Positions 7,478 through 18,484 of a stretch of 64,000 nt of DNA are shown one piece after another. The position numbers and the translations under genes were made by a program. Each line of letters starts with the position of its first letter. Positions within the stretch are counted from its first letter, which is position 1. Under the pieces are notes generated by a model. The model searched no databases, was not told where the DNA came from, and was given only the letters and a program-made list of their open reading frames with translations. Source of the DNA: CAYLUN01 sp964386865 (GTDB lineage Bacteria; Verrucomicrobiota; Kiritimatiellia; RFP12; UBA1067); NCBI GenBank assembly GCA_964386865.1, contig CAYLUN010000009.1, positions 56,964 to 120,963 on the forward strand, in the 5' to 3' direction.

Positions 7478-10084
7478 TCATTTCACCAGCACCACGTCGT
7501 CGGCTTCCAGCGTGATCGACAGCGCTTTACCGCGCCGGGAGAGGGTCACCGCCTGAGGCTCGCGGGTCGCGTTGGCCAGCGCCACGGCCACTTTGCCGTC
7601 GGGCGCCTGGAAGGCGTTGTGGAACACGGCGGGCGTGGGACGGTCGCGGTAGGTGACCGTTGCGCACGCGAGCGTGGGAGGATGGAGCAGCTTGCCATAC
7701 ATCAGCCACGGCCGCCCTTCGCCGTGGTAGAGCGCCACCCATTTCTGCATGAAGCGGGCGTCTGAGGAGAGCCCCTCGTAGCGAACCTCCCTGGCGCCGC
7801 CATCCGGCAGGACCGACTCCAGCGCCACGTCGTCCACCCACGCCCTGGCCTCGCCGGAAACATGGCACATAATGCGCAGCATCTCAGCTCCGGCCGGCAC
7901 GGCGAAGTCGGCCGACACGCGCACCCAGCCGGATCCGGGGGCGGGGAACGTGAGGTGCCCGCTCTGCCCTGTCGACTTGAGTCCGGGCGCGAAGACGGCG
8001 AAGTTGACGGCGCCGGGGTGCGCCATGCGCTCGGTCTTAAGCCACGCGCTCAGGCGGTACCGCCCGCCCGCGGCGAAGCCGGCGTCGTCCACGCTGACGT
8101 TTTGCGAAACTTGGACGACGTCGCTGCTGTTGGTGTTCTCGAGCCGCAGGCTCGACGCGCCTCCGTGCTTCTCGGCCGCGTCGCTGAGCGCCTGCCCCGT
8201 CCACGCCTGCCCCTGATAGCCGCGCACCTGCTCCCAGCCGCGCAGCGCGCTGGCGCCCGCGGCGCGCGCCTCGAACCCGCCGTTGGCCAGCGCCTCGTCC
8301 GCCAAGTCGCGGCCGGACGGCACGAGGTGAGGCATCTGCCCGTCCGCCGCGCAGTGGGCGGCCATCACGCGGTCGTTCCCGCGCGGGTTGCTTTGGAACG
8401 GCGGCAGGTATTCGTGGTACAGGTAGTTGAAAACCGAGGCCCATTCGCGTGGCGCCTCGCAATCGCGATAGTCCTGCAGCCCGACGAGGTGGTTGAACCA
8501 CTCGTTGGGCTCCTCGAAACAGACGACCGCGTCGGGCTCGACCGCACCCATCGCCTCGCGCATCGTCGCCAGCTGCCGCGCGAAGGCGTCCGTCATCCAA
8601 GGCCCGCGCCCCGCCGGGTGACCGTGGCCGGGCGCATAGCAGGCGGGCCAGTTACCGCCGACCACCTGATCGACTTGAACCAGCTCGCACCCGCGCTTGG
8701 CCAACGGCACGCAGACGTCCTCGTTCCACCAGCGGACCGTCCAGGGGTCGCCGCCGCACAGGCAAGCCGTGTCGCCGCCGTTGAGCCAGCTCGGCGCGCG
8801 GACGTAGAGCGTGCCGTCGCGGCTGTGCACGGCGTGCGGCCGGGCCGTCGCGTCGAAGCGCGCGCGGTCGTCCCACTCGAAGCTTCCGTCCGGCCGCTTG
8901 TTGTAGGTCAGCGTCCAGTGGTAGCCCGAGGGCCACGGGAAGGCGTGGCAGCCGAAGGCGCGGGTCTTCTCGACCAGCCGCGCGAACTGCTCGTCCGAGG
9001 GGAAGAGCGGGAAGTAGTCGGGCGTCACCCAGCCTCCGCGCTTCTCCCAGCCCCAGTACGCCGTGATCAGCGGCATCCGCGGGAAGCGCTTCAGCCAGCA
9101 CTCGGCGAGCCAGCGTTCGATGCGCTCCGGCTCGGCCAGCCAGTCGCGGCCGAAGCGCACCATGGCGGGCCCGTCCTTCAGCCACTGGGGCAGGTCGCCG
9201 CGCTGCGCGAAAGGCGTCGCGCACCACGGCTGCGTCAGCGCCCACGCCTTGTAGAGGTCGGCCGCGTCGCGCCAGCCGGCAGGCTCGCCCTCGGCGCCCG
9301 CGAACGCGGACGTCACCACGTCGTACGCCTGGGTCTCGGCGCCCGTCGCGAAACAGGGCCGGAGCCAGCTGAACTCCACACCCGCCGCCGTGCGCGTGAC
9401 GATCAGATCCTTGGGGTGCCCCCTGCCGTCTTCGGCTGCCGTGTAGAAGCCCCCGCGATCGTCGTAGTAGCAGCCGAACTGCGCGGCCATATTGCCGGGC
9501 TGGCTGATCGAGACGCTGGAGCCCGCCTTCATCGCGCCGGGCCTGCGGATCACGCCGCCTTTGGCGCCGCCGACCACCGCCGCGTCGTCTTCGCCGCTGG
9601 GCCCCAGCGGCGCGGCGAGCGTCACGAACGGGTACTGGACCTTCTCCAGCGCCCATCCGTCCCGCATCTGCACGGCGATGCCCCAGCGCGCCATCGGGTC
9701 GCCCGGCTTCGCCCGCACCGTACAGACCACGCGGGCCACACCTTTGGCGAAGCCCTCGTAGGTTAGCGTCGCGCGCGACCCGCCGGCCTCGTCCCGCACC
9801 TCGGCGTCGAACGCCGCGGCGTCCTGGCTCGACAGCACAAGCGGCTCGCCGGGGGGCTGCGCCGCCTGGGAGAACGTGAGCGAGAACAGCCGCGCGCCTT
9901 TGGCCGGCATCGCCAACTCTGCGCCCGCGCGAGTCTTCAGCGAGACCACCGCGCCCTTCTCCGCGCGTCCCAGCGTCAGCGCGATGCGCTCGCCGCGCAC
10001 CTCCAGCGGCGGCGCGTCGACCTGAGCCGCCGCCGCGCACCACATTCCGGCGCAGCCGCCGATCACTCCCCATCGTATTCGCAT
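7478..10084 (-). CDS. Secreted DUF6259-like putative glycoside hydrolase
   Basis: An 868-residue exported protein with a signal peptide (MRIRWGV... to about residue 24). A beta-rich N-terminal domain is followed by a probable TIM-barrel region (about 300-570) with Trp-rich motifs such as ITAYWGWEKRGGW, WPSGYHWTLTYN and VVCFEEPNEWFNH. The last has acidic residues suitable for catalysis. Next is a carbohydrate-binding-like domain (about 590-740, beginning NGGFEARAAG) and a short beta-sandwich tail. The overall design matches the DUF6259 proteins of polysaccharide degraders, whose activity is not assigned. The internal ATG at 10084 gives the signal peptide, and the gene starts inside the Nudix gene (22-nt overlap), implying translational coupling. 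Function is inferred from architecture only. Confidence 0.8.
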   Translation of the reverse strand: MRIRWGVIGGCAGMWCAAAAQVDAPPLEVRGERIALTLGRAEKGAVVSLKTRAGAELAMPAKGARLFSLTFSQAAQPPGEPLVLSSQDAAAFDAEVRDEAGGSRATLTYEGFAKGVARVVCTVRAKPGDPMARWGIAVQMRDGWALEKVQYPFVTLAAPLGPSGEDDAAVVGGAKGGVIRRPGAMKAGSSVSISQPGNMAAQFGCYYDDRGGFYTAAEDGRGHPKDLIVTRTAAGVEFSWLRPCFATGAETQAYDVVTSAFAGAEGEPAGWRDAADLYKAWALTQPWCATPFAQRGDLPQWLKDGPAMVRFGRDWLAEPERIERWLAECWLKRFPRMPLITAYWGWEKRGGWVTPDYFPLFPSDEQFARLVEKTRAFGCHAFPWPSGYHWTLTYNKRPDGSFEWDDRARFDATARPHAVHSRDGTLYVRAPSWLNGGDTACLCGGDPWTVRWWNEDVCVPLAKRGCELVQVDQVVGGNWPACYAPGHGHPAGRGPWMTDAFARQLATMREAMGAVEPDAVVCFEEPNEWFNHLVGLQDYRDCEAPREWASVFNYLYHEYLPPFQSNPRGNDRVMAAHCAADGQMPHLVPSGRDLADEALANGGFEARAAGASALRGWEQVRGYQGQAWTGQALSDAAEKHGGASSLRLENTNSSDVVQVSQNVSVDDAGFAAGGRYRLSAWLKTERMAHPGAVNFAVFAPGLKSTGQSGHLTFPAPGSGWVRVSADFAVPAGAEMLRIMCHVSGEARAWVDDVALESVLPDGGAREVRYEGLSSDARFMQKWVALYHGEGRPWLMYGKLLHPPTLACATVTYRDRPTPAVFHNAFQAPDGKVAVALANATREPQAVTLSRRGKALSITLEADDVVLVK

Positions 10085-10569
10085 GTCGAGATCCCTTCCG
10101 AACACTCAGCTTCACCGCCTGCCCACGCGCTGCCGGACACGACATGTCCGCCGGGGCGCTTCAGCCACTCGGCGATGCGCGCGCGCAGCGGCGCAGGCTC
10201 CAGGTTCGCCTCGCCCAGCTTGTCCAGCGGCTGCCAGCGGAAGCCGATCCAGTCTTCGGCGGCGGCGACCGGCGCGCCGGGAGATAGGCCCGGAACGTGA
10301 AGCTCGAACACGAGGTTGACCTCCGCGTGCGGCACGCCTTTCTGGACGAACGCGTGCTCGCAGCAGCCCAGAAACCGCCCCGCCTGCGCGTCGCGGCCCA
10401 GCTCCTCCCTAATCTCGCGCGCCAGCGCCTGCCGCGCAGTCTCACGGAACTCGACGTGCCCGCCCGGCAGATACGTGAGCGCCGCCTGCTTGCCGTGGCA
10501 CAGCAGAATCTGCCCCCCGCTCACGCACACGCCGCGCGCGATCACTTCCACATTCGCGTTCTCATACAT
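10063..10569 (-). CDS. Nudix hydrolase
   Basis: A 168-residue protein with a complete Nudix box at residues 37-58 (G-x5-E-x7-R-E-x-x-E-E-x-G): G37, E43, R51-E52, E55-E56, G58. The Glu residues bind the metal that drives hydrolysis of a nucleoside diphosphate linked to another group. The N-terminal strand (NVEVIARGVCVSGGQILL) is typical of small housekeeping Nudix proteins acting on oxidised nucleotides or nucleotide sugars, and the substrate cannot be predicted. It lies 36 nt after folC, and its 3' end overlaps the start of the DUF6259-like gene. Confidence 0.9.
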   Translation of the reverse strand: MYENANVEVIARGVCVSGGQILLCHGKQAALTYLPGGHVEFRETARQALAREIREELGRDAQAGRFLGCCEHAFVQKGVPHAEVNLVFELHVPGLSPGAPVAAAEDWIGFRWQPLDKLGEANLEPAPLRARIAEWLKRPGGHVVSGSAWAGGEAECSEGISTCEYDGE

Positions 10570-10605
10570 GGCTGCTTGCCTTTCATGGGCCTGACAGGCG
10601 GGGCG

Positions 10606-11943
10606 TCAGGGCCGGAGAAGCTCGTTGTCGTCTCGGCGGTCGAAGGCCCACGGAAACGCCCCCAACGCCACCAGCGCCTCGCCGGCCAAGAACAGTGATC
10701 CGCAGACGACCACCACGCCGCCCACATCGCTCGCCCACCCGCGGGCCAAGTTCAGCGCCTCTTGAAACGTTTCGCAGGCGTCGGCCTCGTCAATGCCAGC
10801 CATGCGCATCACGCCGACGGTCTGCCCTGCCGTCAGCGTGCGCGGGTTCGGCACGGCAACGCCCCACGCGCGCTTCACGACGGGCGCCAGCGTGCGCAGA
10901 TGCCCCAGCGCGTCTTTGTCGCCGCAGAACCCCGCAATCAGCCCGACTGGCGCCTTGACCCCGCAGCCCTTGAGCGCCTGCCTCAAGGCCCTCGCACCCT
11001 CGGGGTTGTGCGCGCCGTCCACGATAACCGGAGGCGCCTTTGACGCCAGCTGGAAGCGGCCCGGCCAGCACACGTTCTCGAGCCCCTTTACGAACGCCGC
11101 GTCCGGGATGGGCAGGCCGCACGCGGCCGCCGCCTCCAGGGCGGCAACAGCCGCGCACACGTTCTCCACCTGAAACGCGCCGGCCAGCGGCAGCCGCACT
11201 GGCGGCAGCGAACGGGCCGACGTGGCAATCTTCAGCGTCTGGCCCTCCAGCCCGCTTTTCGAGACCGTCGCCGACACGGCCTCCGCGGCGTCCACAAACG
11301 GCGCCCCGCGCTGCGCGGCAGCCTGCGCGATCACCGCGCGCGCCTCATCCGGCATCGCCGCGCACACGACCGGGCGGCCGGGCTTGACGATGCCGGCCTT
11401 CTCGCCGGCGATCTTCTCGACCGTGTCGCCCAGCCAGTCGCAGTGGTCGAGGCCGACGCGCGTGATCACCGAAACCAGCGGCGTCACCACGTTCGTTGCG
11501 TCCAGCCGTCCGCCCAAGCCGGTCTCGAGCACGGCGAGGCGCACGCCCGCGCGCCGGAAGAGCACGAACGCCACCGCCGTCAGGCACTCGAAGAACGTGA
11601 CTTCCGCGCCCGTCTCCGCCTCGATGTCGCGGACGGCGGGAACGACGTCCCGCGCGGCGGCTTCGAGCGCCGCGTCGTCGGCCGGCGCGCCGTGAACCAG
11701 AAAGCGCTCGTTCAGCCGCACGAGGTGTGGCGAGGTGTAGCGCGCCACCGGATAGCCGGCCGCGCGCAGCACGGCCTCGCACAGGGCCGCCACCGCGCCC
11801 TTGCCGTTTGTGCCCGCGATATGGATGGCCGCCATATCCGCCTCCGGGCTCCCCAGCCGCTCCAGAACGCCCCGGATGGCCGCCAGACCAGGCCGCACGC
11901 CGAACCGCCGTCGGTCAGCCAGCTGTATCAGGTCATTCAGCAT
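10606..11943 (-). CDS. folC: Bifunctional folylpolyglutamate/dihydrofolate synthase
   Basis: A 445-residue Mur-ligase-family protein. The ATP-binding loop HIAGTNGKG (41-49) is the FolC P-loop. TSPHLVRLNERF follows near residue 75, and LETGLGGRLDATNVV and ITRVGLDHCDWLG are also FolC signatures. The C-terminal half contains VDGAHNPEGARAL. It adds glutamate to folates, or to dihydropteroate, with ATP in the cytoplasm. The ATG at 11943 (MLNDLIQL) is chosen over a longer frame because it matches the usual FolC start. It is the first gene of the folC-Nudix-DUF6259 run. Confidence 0.93.
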   Translation of the reverse strand: MLNDLIQLADRRRFGVRPGLAAIRGVLERLGSPEADMAAIHIAGTNGKGAVAALCEAVLRAAGYPVARYTSPHLVRLNERFLVHGAPADDAALEAAARDVVPAVRDIEAETGAEVTFFECLTAVAFVLFRRAGVRLAVLETGLGGRLDATNVVTPLVSVITRVGLDHCDWLGDTVEKIAGEKAGIVKPGRPVVCAAMPDEARAVIAQAAAQRGAPFVDAAEAVSATVSKSGLEGQTLKIATSARSLPPVRLPLAGAFQVENVCAAVAALEAAAACGLPIPDAAFVKGLENVCWPGRFQLASKAPPVIVDGAHNPEGARALRQALKGCGVKAPVGLIAGFCGDKDALGHLRTLAPVVKRAWGVAVPNPRTLTAGQTVGVMRMAGIDEADACETFQEALNLARGWASDVGGVVVVCGSLFLAGEALVALGAFPWAFDRRDDNELLRP

Positions 11944-12086
11944 GCCCAACAGTGTAGACGATCCCGCCGCAGCGAACAACTGGAGTTTGTCGGCGCATGA
12001 GCCTTGCGTAAACTCCCATATTCATTTATGCTTGTATCAAGGTGAAGTTGGCGCTATGACATAGTCGGCCAAACCGAGGTAGAGCC

Positions 12087-15062
12087 TTGCCTGAACAACA
12101 GCCACAGCCACTCCCGTCCCGCCTGGCTTGGACCGTGACCTTTGTGGTCGCCGCCACGCTCACGCTCGCGCTCGGCTACGGCCACTACTGCAGCGAGCGA
12201 AGGCGCGTGTCCGATGAATACGCGGATCACCTGTCCGTGGTCGGCATGCTCAAGGCCAACCAGATCGCCGAGTGGCGCCGAGAGCGCCTGGCCGACGCCA
12301 TTCGCTTCGCGCAAGGCCCTGCACTCGTCGGGCCGACCCGAGCGTTCTTGGCGAACCCCGACGACCGCGCCAGCCGCGGCAGCGCGCTTAGCATGCTGAA
12401 CCTGAATCGCAAGGGCACCTTCTATCAGGACACCATCCTCGTTTCGACCAACCTCGAAGTCTTGCTCGCCTCCGTGGAGTCGCAGGAGCCCCTGTCTCAG
12501 ACGACGCGGGCCGCCGTCGGCAAGGCGATCGCCTCGCGGACACCGGTCCTGTCCGGAATCTTCAGTAGCGGCCCCAGCCACGAGCACATCGACACAGCCG
12601 CCCCCATCTGCGACGCCTCCGGACTGCCAGTCGCCGTGCTGGTTTTGCGCGCCGACGCCTCCGACTCACTCTACCCGCTGATCCGTTTCTGGCCTACTGA
12701 GAGCGCCAGCGCGGAGACGCTCCTGCTCGAGCGGGACGGCCCCGACTTCGTGATCCTGAACGAGGTCAAGTGCCGGGCCGGCTGCGCGCAGAATGTGCGC
12801 AGGCCGCTGTCCGACTCGAAGACCGGCGAAAAACAGGCCGTGCTCGGCGCCAGCGGCGTGATCCGCGCGATAGACTACCGCGGCGTCGACGTGCTCTCCG
12901 ACGTCCGCCCAATCCCCGGCTCGGCCTGGACCCTCGTCACGAAAGTCGACGAGCGGGAGATCCTGGCTGCCGTCCGTCGCAGCGCCAGGAACATCGCGTT
13001 CTTCGTGGGCCTCGGCATCCTGCTCGCAGCGGCGCTCACCGCCGTCGGCTATCGGCGGCGGCAGGTCTTCCTGTACCGCAATCTCTATCGAGTCGAGCGC
13101 GACCAGCGCGCCGCCCACGAGCGCTTCCGGACGATCCTCTACAGCATCGGCGACGCCGTCATCGTGACGGACGACCACGCCCGCGTGCGCCAGATGAACC
13201 ATGTGGCCGAGCACCTCACGGGCTGGCAGGAGTCTGAGGCCCTAGGCCTGTCCCTCGACGACGTGTTCCGGATCATTAACGAAGAGACGCGGCTGCCCGT
13301 CGAGAACCCGGTCTGGCGCGTCCTGCGCGAGGGCAAGACCGTGGGGCTGGCCAACCACACGCTGCTCCTTTCGCGCGACGGGACGGAGCGGCCGATCGCG
13401 GACAGCGGCGCCCCCGTGCGCGACGAGCACAGCACGCTGAACGGCGTGGTGCTGGTCTTCCGCGACCAGTCCGCCGAACACGACGCGCAAAAGGCCCTGC
13501 TGGAGAGCGAGCGGCGGCTCTCGACGCTGCTGAACAATCTGCCCGGCATGGCCTATCGCTGTGAGTTCGACACCTCGTGGACGATGCGCGTGGTCTCGGA
13601 GGGCTGCCTGTCGCTGCTCGGATACGCGCCGGCCGACCTCCTTGACAACAGGCTCATCGCCTATGCGGACCTGATCCATTCCGCCGACCGCGACACCGTC
13701 ATGGACGCCGTCACCCAGGCCGTCCTCGCTCGACAGGCCTTCACGCTGGAGTACCGAATCAGAACAAAGGACGGGTGCGAGAAATGGGTGTGGGAGCGCG
13801 GGTGCGCCGTCAGCGAGCCTGACGGCACCATCCGCGCGCTCGAGGGGTTCATCACCGACATCACCGAACGCAAGCAGGCTTCTCAGGATCAAGCCAGGCT
13901 CGAGGTGCAGCTCCAGCAGGCCCAGCGACTGGAGGCCGTCGGACGGCTGGCGGGCGGCGTCGCGCACGACTTCAACAACATGCTGGCCGTCATCGTCAGC
14001 ACGGCGGAGCTGGCCTTGGACCGCCCGGGCGCCACGCCGCCGCTTTCGAACGACCTCAAGGACATCATCAAGGCCAGCAGACGCTCAGCCGACCTCGTCA
14101 AGCAGCTCCTCGCGTTCGCCAGCAAGCAGCCCATCACGCCCCGCATCTTGAACCTCAACAGCACCATCGCCGCGATGACCACCATGCTCGGGCGCCTGCT
14201 CGGCGAGGACGTGGCCCTCGGCTGGCAGCCCACGCCCGACTTGTGGAACGTCCGCATGGACCCGAGCCAGATCGACCAGCTGCTCATCAACCTGACGGTC
14301 AACGCACGCGACGCCATCGCGGGTGTGGGCCACATCCAGATCGAAACGCACAATGTCGGCGCGGACGCGCTCTGCGGCGCACTGCCCGCCGACGCCCCCG
14401 TCTGCGACTACGTCCTGCTCGTCCTCAGCGACGACGGTTGCGGCATGAGCGACGAGACCATGGCCCACATTTTCGAGCCCTTTTTCTCGACCAAGGCGCT
14501 GGGCGTCGGAACGGGCCTCGGCCTCTCCACGGTGTACGGCATCGTCAAGCAGAACCGCGGGTTCATCCGCGTCTCCAGCGAGCCGGGCAAGGGGTCGAGG
14601 TTCAGCATCTTCCTGCCGCGCGAAGGGGGCCGGGCCGAGCTTGTTCGCGACTGTGCCGCCGCGCCCCACCCGCCGCCCGAGGACGGCGCAGAGGCCAAGA
14701 CCATCTTGCTGGTGGAAGACGAGCCCGCGCTGCTCAACTTGACGGCCGCCCTGCTGAGAAAGCTCGGCTATGTGGTGCTGGCCGCGAGCGGCCCCCTTGA
14801 AGCGCTCAACGTCGCCAGCCACTGCCCCGGCACGATCCACCTCTTGCTGACCGACGTCGTCATGCCCGACATGAGCGGGCGCGACCTCTGCGACCAGCTC
14901 GTCCAGCTGCGCCCGGGAATCCGCTGCCTCTTCATGTCTGGCTATACGGCAGACATCATCGCCCACCACGGCGTGATTCAGGGCGACATCCATTTCCTGC
15001 AGAAGCCCTTCTCCAAGGAGTCCCTCATCGAGCAGCTGCACGAAATCCTCTCGAGCCCCTGA
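12087..15062 (+). CDS. Hybrid sensor histidine kinase/response regulator with two PAS domains
   Basis: A 991-residue membrane kinase. TM1 is at about 14-34, followed by a roughly 270-residue extracytoplasmic sensor and TM2 at about 304-325. Then come PAS1 (about 346-460), PAS2 with a PAC segment (about 476-600), and HisKA with GGVAHDFNNM (His627 is the phosphorylated residue). The HATPase domain has NLTVNARDAI, DDGCGMS and GTGLGLSTVYGIV. A C-terminal receiver starts at about 872 (LLVEDEPAL), with phospho-acceptor Asp923 in LLTDVVMPD. The start codon is TTG, supported by GAGG at 12076-12079, 7 nt upstream. No DNA-binding output is attached, so it must signal through another protein. A GH29 fucosidase gene follows 47 nt later, so it may sense or control sugar use. 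The signal is unknown. Confidence 0.92.
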   Translation: MPEQQPQPLPSRLAWTVTFVVAATLTLALGYGHYCSERRRVSDEYADHLSVVGMLKANQIAEWRRERLADAIRFAQGPALVGPTRAFLANPDDRASRGSALSMLNLNRKGTFYQDTILVSTNLEVLLASVESQEPLSQTTRAAVGKAIASRTPVLSGIFSSGPSHEHIDTAAPICDASGLPVAVLVLRADASDSLYPLIRFWPTESASAETLLLERDGPDFVILNEVKCRAGCAQNVRRPLSDSKTGEKQAVLGASGVIRAIDYRGVDVLSDVRPIPGSAWTLVTKVDEREILAAVRRSARNIAFFVGLGILLAAALTAVGYRRRQVFLYRNLYRVERDQRAAHERFRTILYSIGDAVIVTDDHARVRQMNHVAEHLTGWQESEALGLSLDDVFRIINEETRLPVENPVWRVLREGKTVGLANHTLLLSRDGTERPIADSGAPVRDEHSTLNGVVLVFRDQSAEHDAQKALLESERRLSTLLNNLPGMAYRCEFDTSWTMRVVSEGCLSLLGYAPADLLDNRLIAYADLIHSADRDTVMDAVTQAVLARQAFTLEYRIRTKDGCEKWVWERGCAVSEPDGTIRALEGFITDITERKQASQDQARLEVQLQQAQRLEAVGRLAGGVAHDFNNMLAVIVSTAELALDRPGATPPLSNDLKDIIKASRRSADLVKQLLAFASKQPITPRILNLNSTIAAMTTMLGRLLGEDVALGWQPTPDLWNVRMDPSQIDQLLINLTVNARDAIAGVGHIQIETHNVGADALCGALPADAPVCDYVLLVLSDDGCGMSDETMAHIFEPFFSTKALGVGTGLGLSTVYGIVKQNRGFIRVSSEPGKGSRFSIFLPREGGRAELVRDCAAAPHPPPEDGAEAKTILLVEDEPALLNLTAALLRKLGYVVLAASGPLEALNVASHCPGTIHLLLTDVVMPDMSGRDLCDQLVQLRPGIRCLFMSGYTADIIAHHGVIQGDIHFLQKPFSKESLIEQLHEILSSP

Positions 15063-15083
15063 CCCTGACCGTCCAGGGCTCGA
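15051..15083 (+). other. Inverted repeat spanning the kinase stop codon
   Basis: TCGAGCCC (15051-15058) and GGGCTCGA (15076-15083) form a perfect 8-bp inverted repeat around the stop codon of the hybrid kinase, just before the fucosidase ribosome site. No T-run follows, so it is not a standard terminator. It may affect mRNA processing or coupling between the two genes, or be chance in GC-rich DNA. Confidence 0.4.
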
Positions 15084-15109
15084 GCCACACGCACAACCCG
15101 GAGCACCCA

Positions 15110-16486
<1,377 letters not shown>

Positions 16487-16492
16487 GCGCGG

Positions 16493-18439
16493 TCACGGGC
16501 GCGGAAGCCAGCCGCGCCGGCGCATCTGCTCGGCGAGCGCCCGCCGAACCTCGGCGGCCTCTTTCGGCGCGACGGCCTGGCTGATCGTCCCCTCGCCGAG
16601 CACCCACGCGCCCTCGCGCGGCTCGGTCGAAACGACGCGCGCATAGCCGCGTAGCTCCGCGTCAAGCCGCGCCCGCTCCTGCCGCGTGAGCGCCGGGGGC
16701 AGCTCGAACACGTCGTACGCCCGCTTGTTCTCCACGGCCCAGACATGCAGAAACTGCTGCAGCGTCCAGTCCGCCGGGTTGCGGATCCGGTCTTCCCAGA
16801 GGCTGCCCAGCGCCCAGGCCCGGTACGTCCGCAGCGCCGCCAGTTCGGCCTTGGGCTTGGGCGGCAAGCCCTTTGCGAGCCGCGCGTGGAAGGCGGCTGC
16901 TCGCTCCCAACTGTCAGGCCGCACGTTGGGGAAGGTGTTGCCGTAGCCCAGCCACATCACCGCGTCAACCCCGTGCGCCCACTGCTCCTCCGCCATGCGG
17001 TCAACCTGCGCGGGCGACACGTCCGTCAGCCCGCCCGGCCCGCCGTACGTGTGCGCCTGCATCCACGGAACCAGAAGCCGACTGTAGCGCCGCGCCAGCC
17101 CCGCGCAGTAGCTCATGTCGGTCGGAATGCTCTGGCTGTATCCCGTCGCCGACACGGGGTACGGATCGAGGTGTACAACGTCCAGCTGCCGCGCCAGCAG
17201 CTCCTGCCCCGACCCGTCGTGGTCGTTCGCGGGGCTGAACACGCCGGCCCGCGTCGTGTTGCGGAAGAACAGCAAGCCGGGCGCGGCCTTAGCGGCTTCC
17301 TCGCGCGCCACGCCCACGAGCTGAGCGCACCCCTCGTGCAGCGAGTAAAGCCACCACGCGTAAGCGTCCTCGCCGTACACCTCCGGAAAACCCCACGTGC
17401 GGGGATACGCCACGCCCTCGCCCGCGCGCGCCGCAAAGGCTCTCAGCGACGGCTCGCTGTAGTCGCGCAGCGGCAGGCTGCACGCCTGCGAATTCAGGTG
17501 CCCTGTGATGTAGAAACACTCGTCCCCGTAGCGCGCAGCCAGCACCGCGTCGCCCGGAAACGCTCCTCCGTTCGCTTCCGCCCAAGCCCCGAGGCGCCTG
17601 CGGACCTCGCGGCGCACCGTCTCGCGGGTCGTCTCCGCCCAGGCGCTCACGTTGCCGTGCCCGAACATCCAGTACTTGCTCTGGTCGCGCGAGGCCCAGT
17701 AGACCGCGACGCCCACGCGGTCGAGCAGCGCGCCGTCGAGGCCCGTCAGGTCGAAGCTCACCGTGTACAGCGTGCGGCTCTTGATCTCAGGCTCGGAGGC
17801 CAGCTCCGGCGCCGCGCTGTCGGCCTCCAGACGCGCGCCCGCGGGCGCTTCCGCAACGGAGGCGGGCACGACGCGCAGATGCTGGCGGCCGTCGAACGCC
17901 TTCAGCGGCACCACGACCTCGGCGCGCAGCGGCGCCGAGAGCCCCGAAAAGTAGTGGCCCACGCGCCCCGTGTTCTTCGGCGCGCCCGTGCCGCCGCTGC
18001 CCATCGTATACGGTAGCCCCTTGCTGTAGACCGGCGGCTCGATCACGATCTCCTGTTTGCCCGCCCCGAAGCGGAAGAGGTGGCGATCAATCGCCTTGCC
18101 CTGATAGACGCCGCCGATCAGCACCGCCTCCACCGGCTCGAGCCCCGCGTCGCGCACGAGCCGCGCGCTCTCGGTGACTTCCGGCAAGTCGATGTGGTAG
18201 GCGAGGCCCGTGCGCCGCGACAGGTCTAGAGCGGCCTTCATTTCGTCAGCCTTGCGTGCGTCGCAACTGATCAGCCCCACCCCATGCGCCTTCAGATCCG
18301 CCGCATCCGCCTCAGCCGAGACCACTTTGCGGTAGGAGCTCCACGCCACAGGCCACCCGGGAGCCCCGGGGCGCGCCGGCTCAGCCCCAGCCCCGGCCGC
18401 GACCACCCCCAGCCAAACAACACAGGTCTCTATTTTCAC
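16493..18439 (-). CDS. Secreted putative glycosidase-like protein, family not recognised
   Basis: A 648-residue exported protein starting at GTG, with a signal peptide (MKIETCVVWLGVVAAG...). The N-terminal 250 residues are beta-rich. From about 270 the sequence looks like a TIM barrel of glycosidase type: ARYGDECFYITGHLN, YGEDAYAWWLYSLHEGC, DVVHLDPYPVSATGYSQS, VPWMQAHTYGGPGG and DAVMWLGYGN. Acidic residues placed at strand ends (YGDEC, DPYP) are suggestive, but I cannot assign a GH family or catalytic pair. It lies in a block of secreted polysaccharide-related genes and is convergent with the fucosidase (6-nt gap). It may be the second gene of a transcript led by the beta-helix gene. Confidence 0.7.
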   Translation of the reverse strand: MKIETCVVWLGVVAAGAGAEPARPGAPGWPVAWSSYRKVVSAEADAADLKAHGVGLISCDARKADEMKAALDLSRRTGLAYHIDLPEVTESARLVRDAGLEPVEAVLIGGVYQGKAIDRHLFRFGAGKQEIVIEPPVYSKGLPYTMGSGGTGAPKNTGRVGHYFSGLSAPLRAEVVVPLKAFDGRQHLRVVPASVAEAPAGARLEADSAAPELASEPEIKSRTLYTVSFDLTGLDGALLDRVGVAVYWASRDQSKYWMFGHGNVSAWAETTRETVRREVRRRLGAWAEANGGAFPGDAVLAARYGDECFYITGHLNSQACSLPLRDYSEPSLRAFAARAGEGVAYPRTWGFPEVYGEDAYAWWLYSLHEGCAQLVGVAREEAAKAAPGLLFFRNTTRAGVFSPANDHDGSGQELLARQLDVVHLDPYPVSATGYSQSIPTDMSYCAGLARRYSRLLVPWMQAHTYGGPGGLTDVSPAQVDRMAEEQWAHGVDAVMWLGYGNTFPNVRPDSWERAAAFHARLAKGLPPKPKAELAALRTYRAWALGSLWEDRIRNPADWTLQQFLHVWAVENKRAYDVFELPPALTRQERARLDAELRGYARVVSTEPREGAWVLGEGTISQAVAPKEAAEVRRALAEQMRRRGWLPRP

Positions 18440-18453
18440 AACCGCCTGGCTCC

Positions 18454-18480
18454 TGACCTCCGACCTCTGACCTCCGACCT
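18454..18480. repeat. Short direct repeat, 14 nt in two copies
   Basis: TGACCTCCGACCTC occurs at 18454-18467 and is followed immediately by a second copy, TGACCTCCGACCT, at 18468-18480. It fills the 45-bp gap between two minus-strand genes. It looks like a simple intergenic repeat of unknown role. Confidence 0.75.
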
Positions 18481-18484
18481 GCCC

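Noticed and set aside
7862..9766. Long plus-strand open frame antisense to the DUF6259-like gene
   Set aside because: Arg/Ala/Val-rich low-quality sequence, no motif, explained by GC-rich third positions on the other strand.
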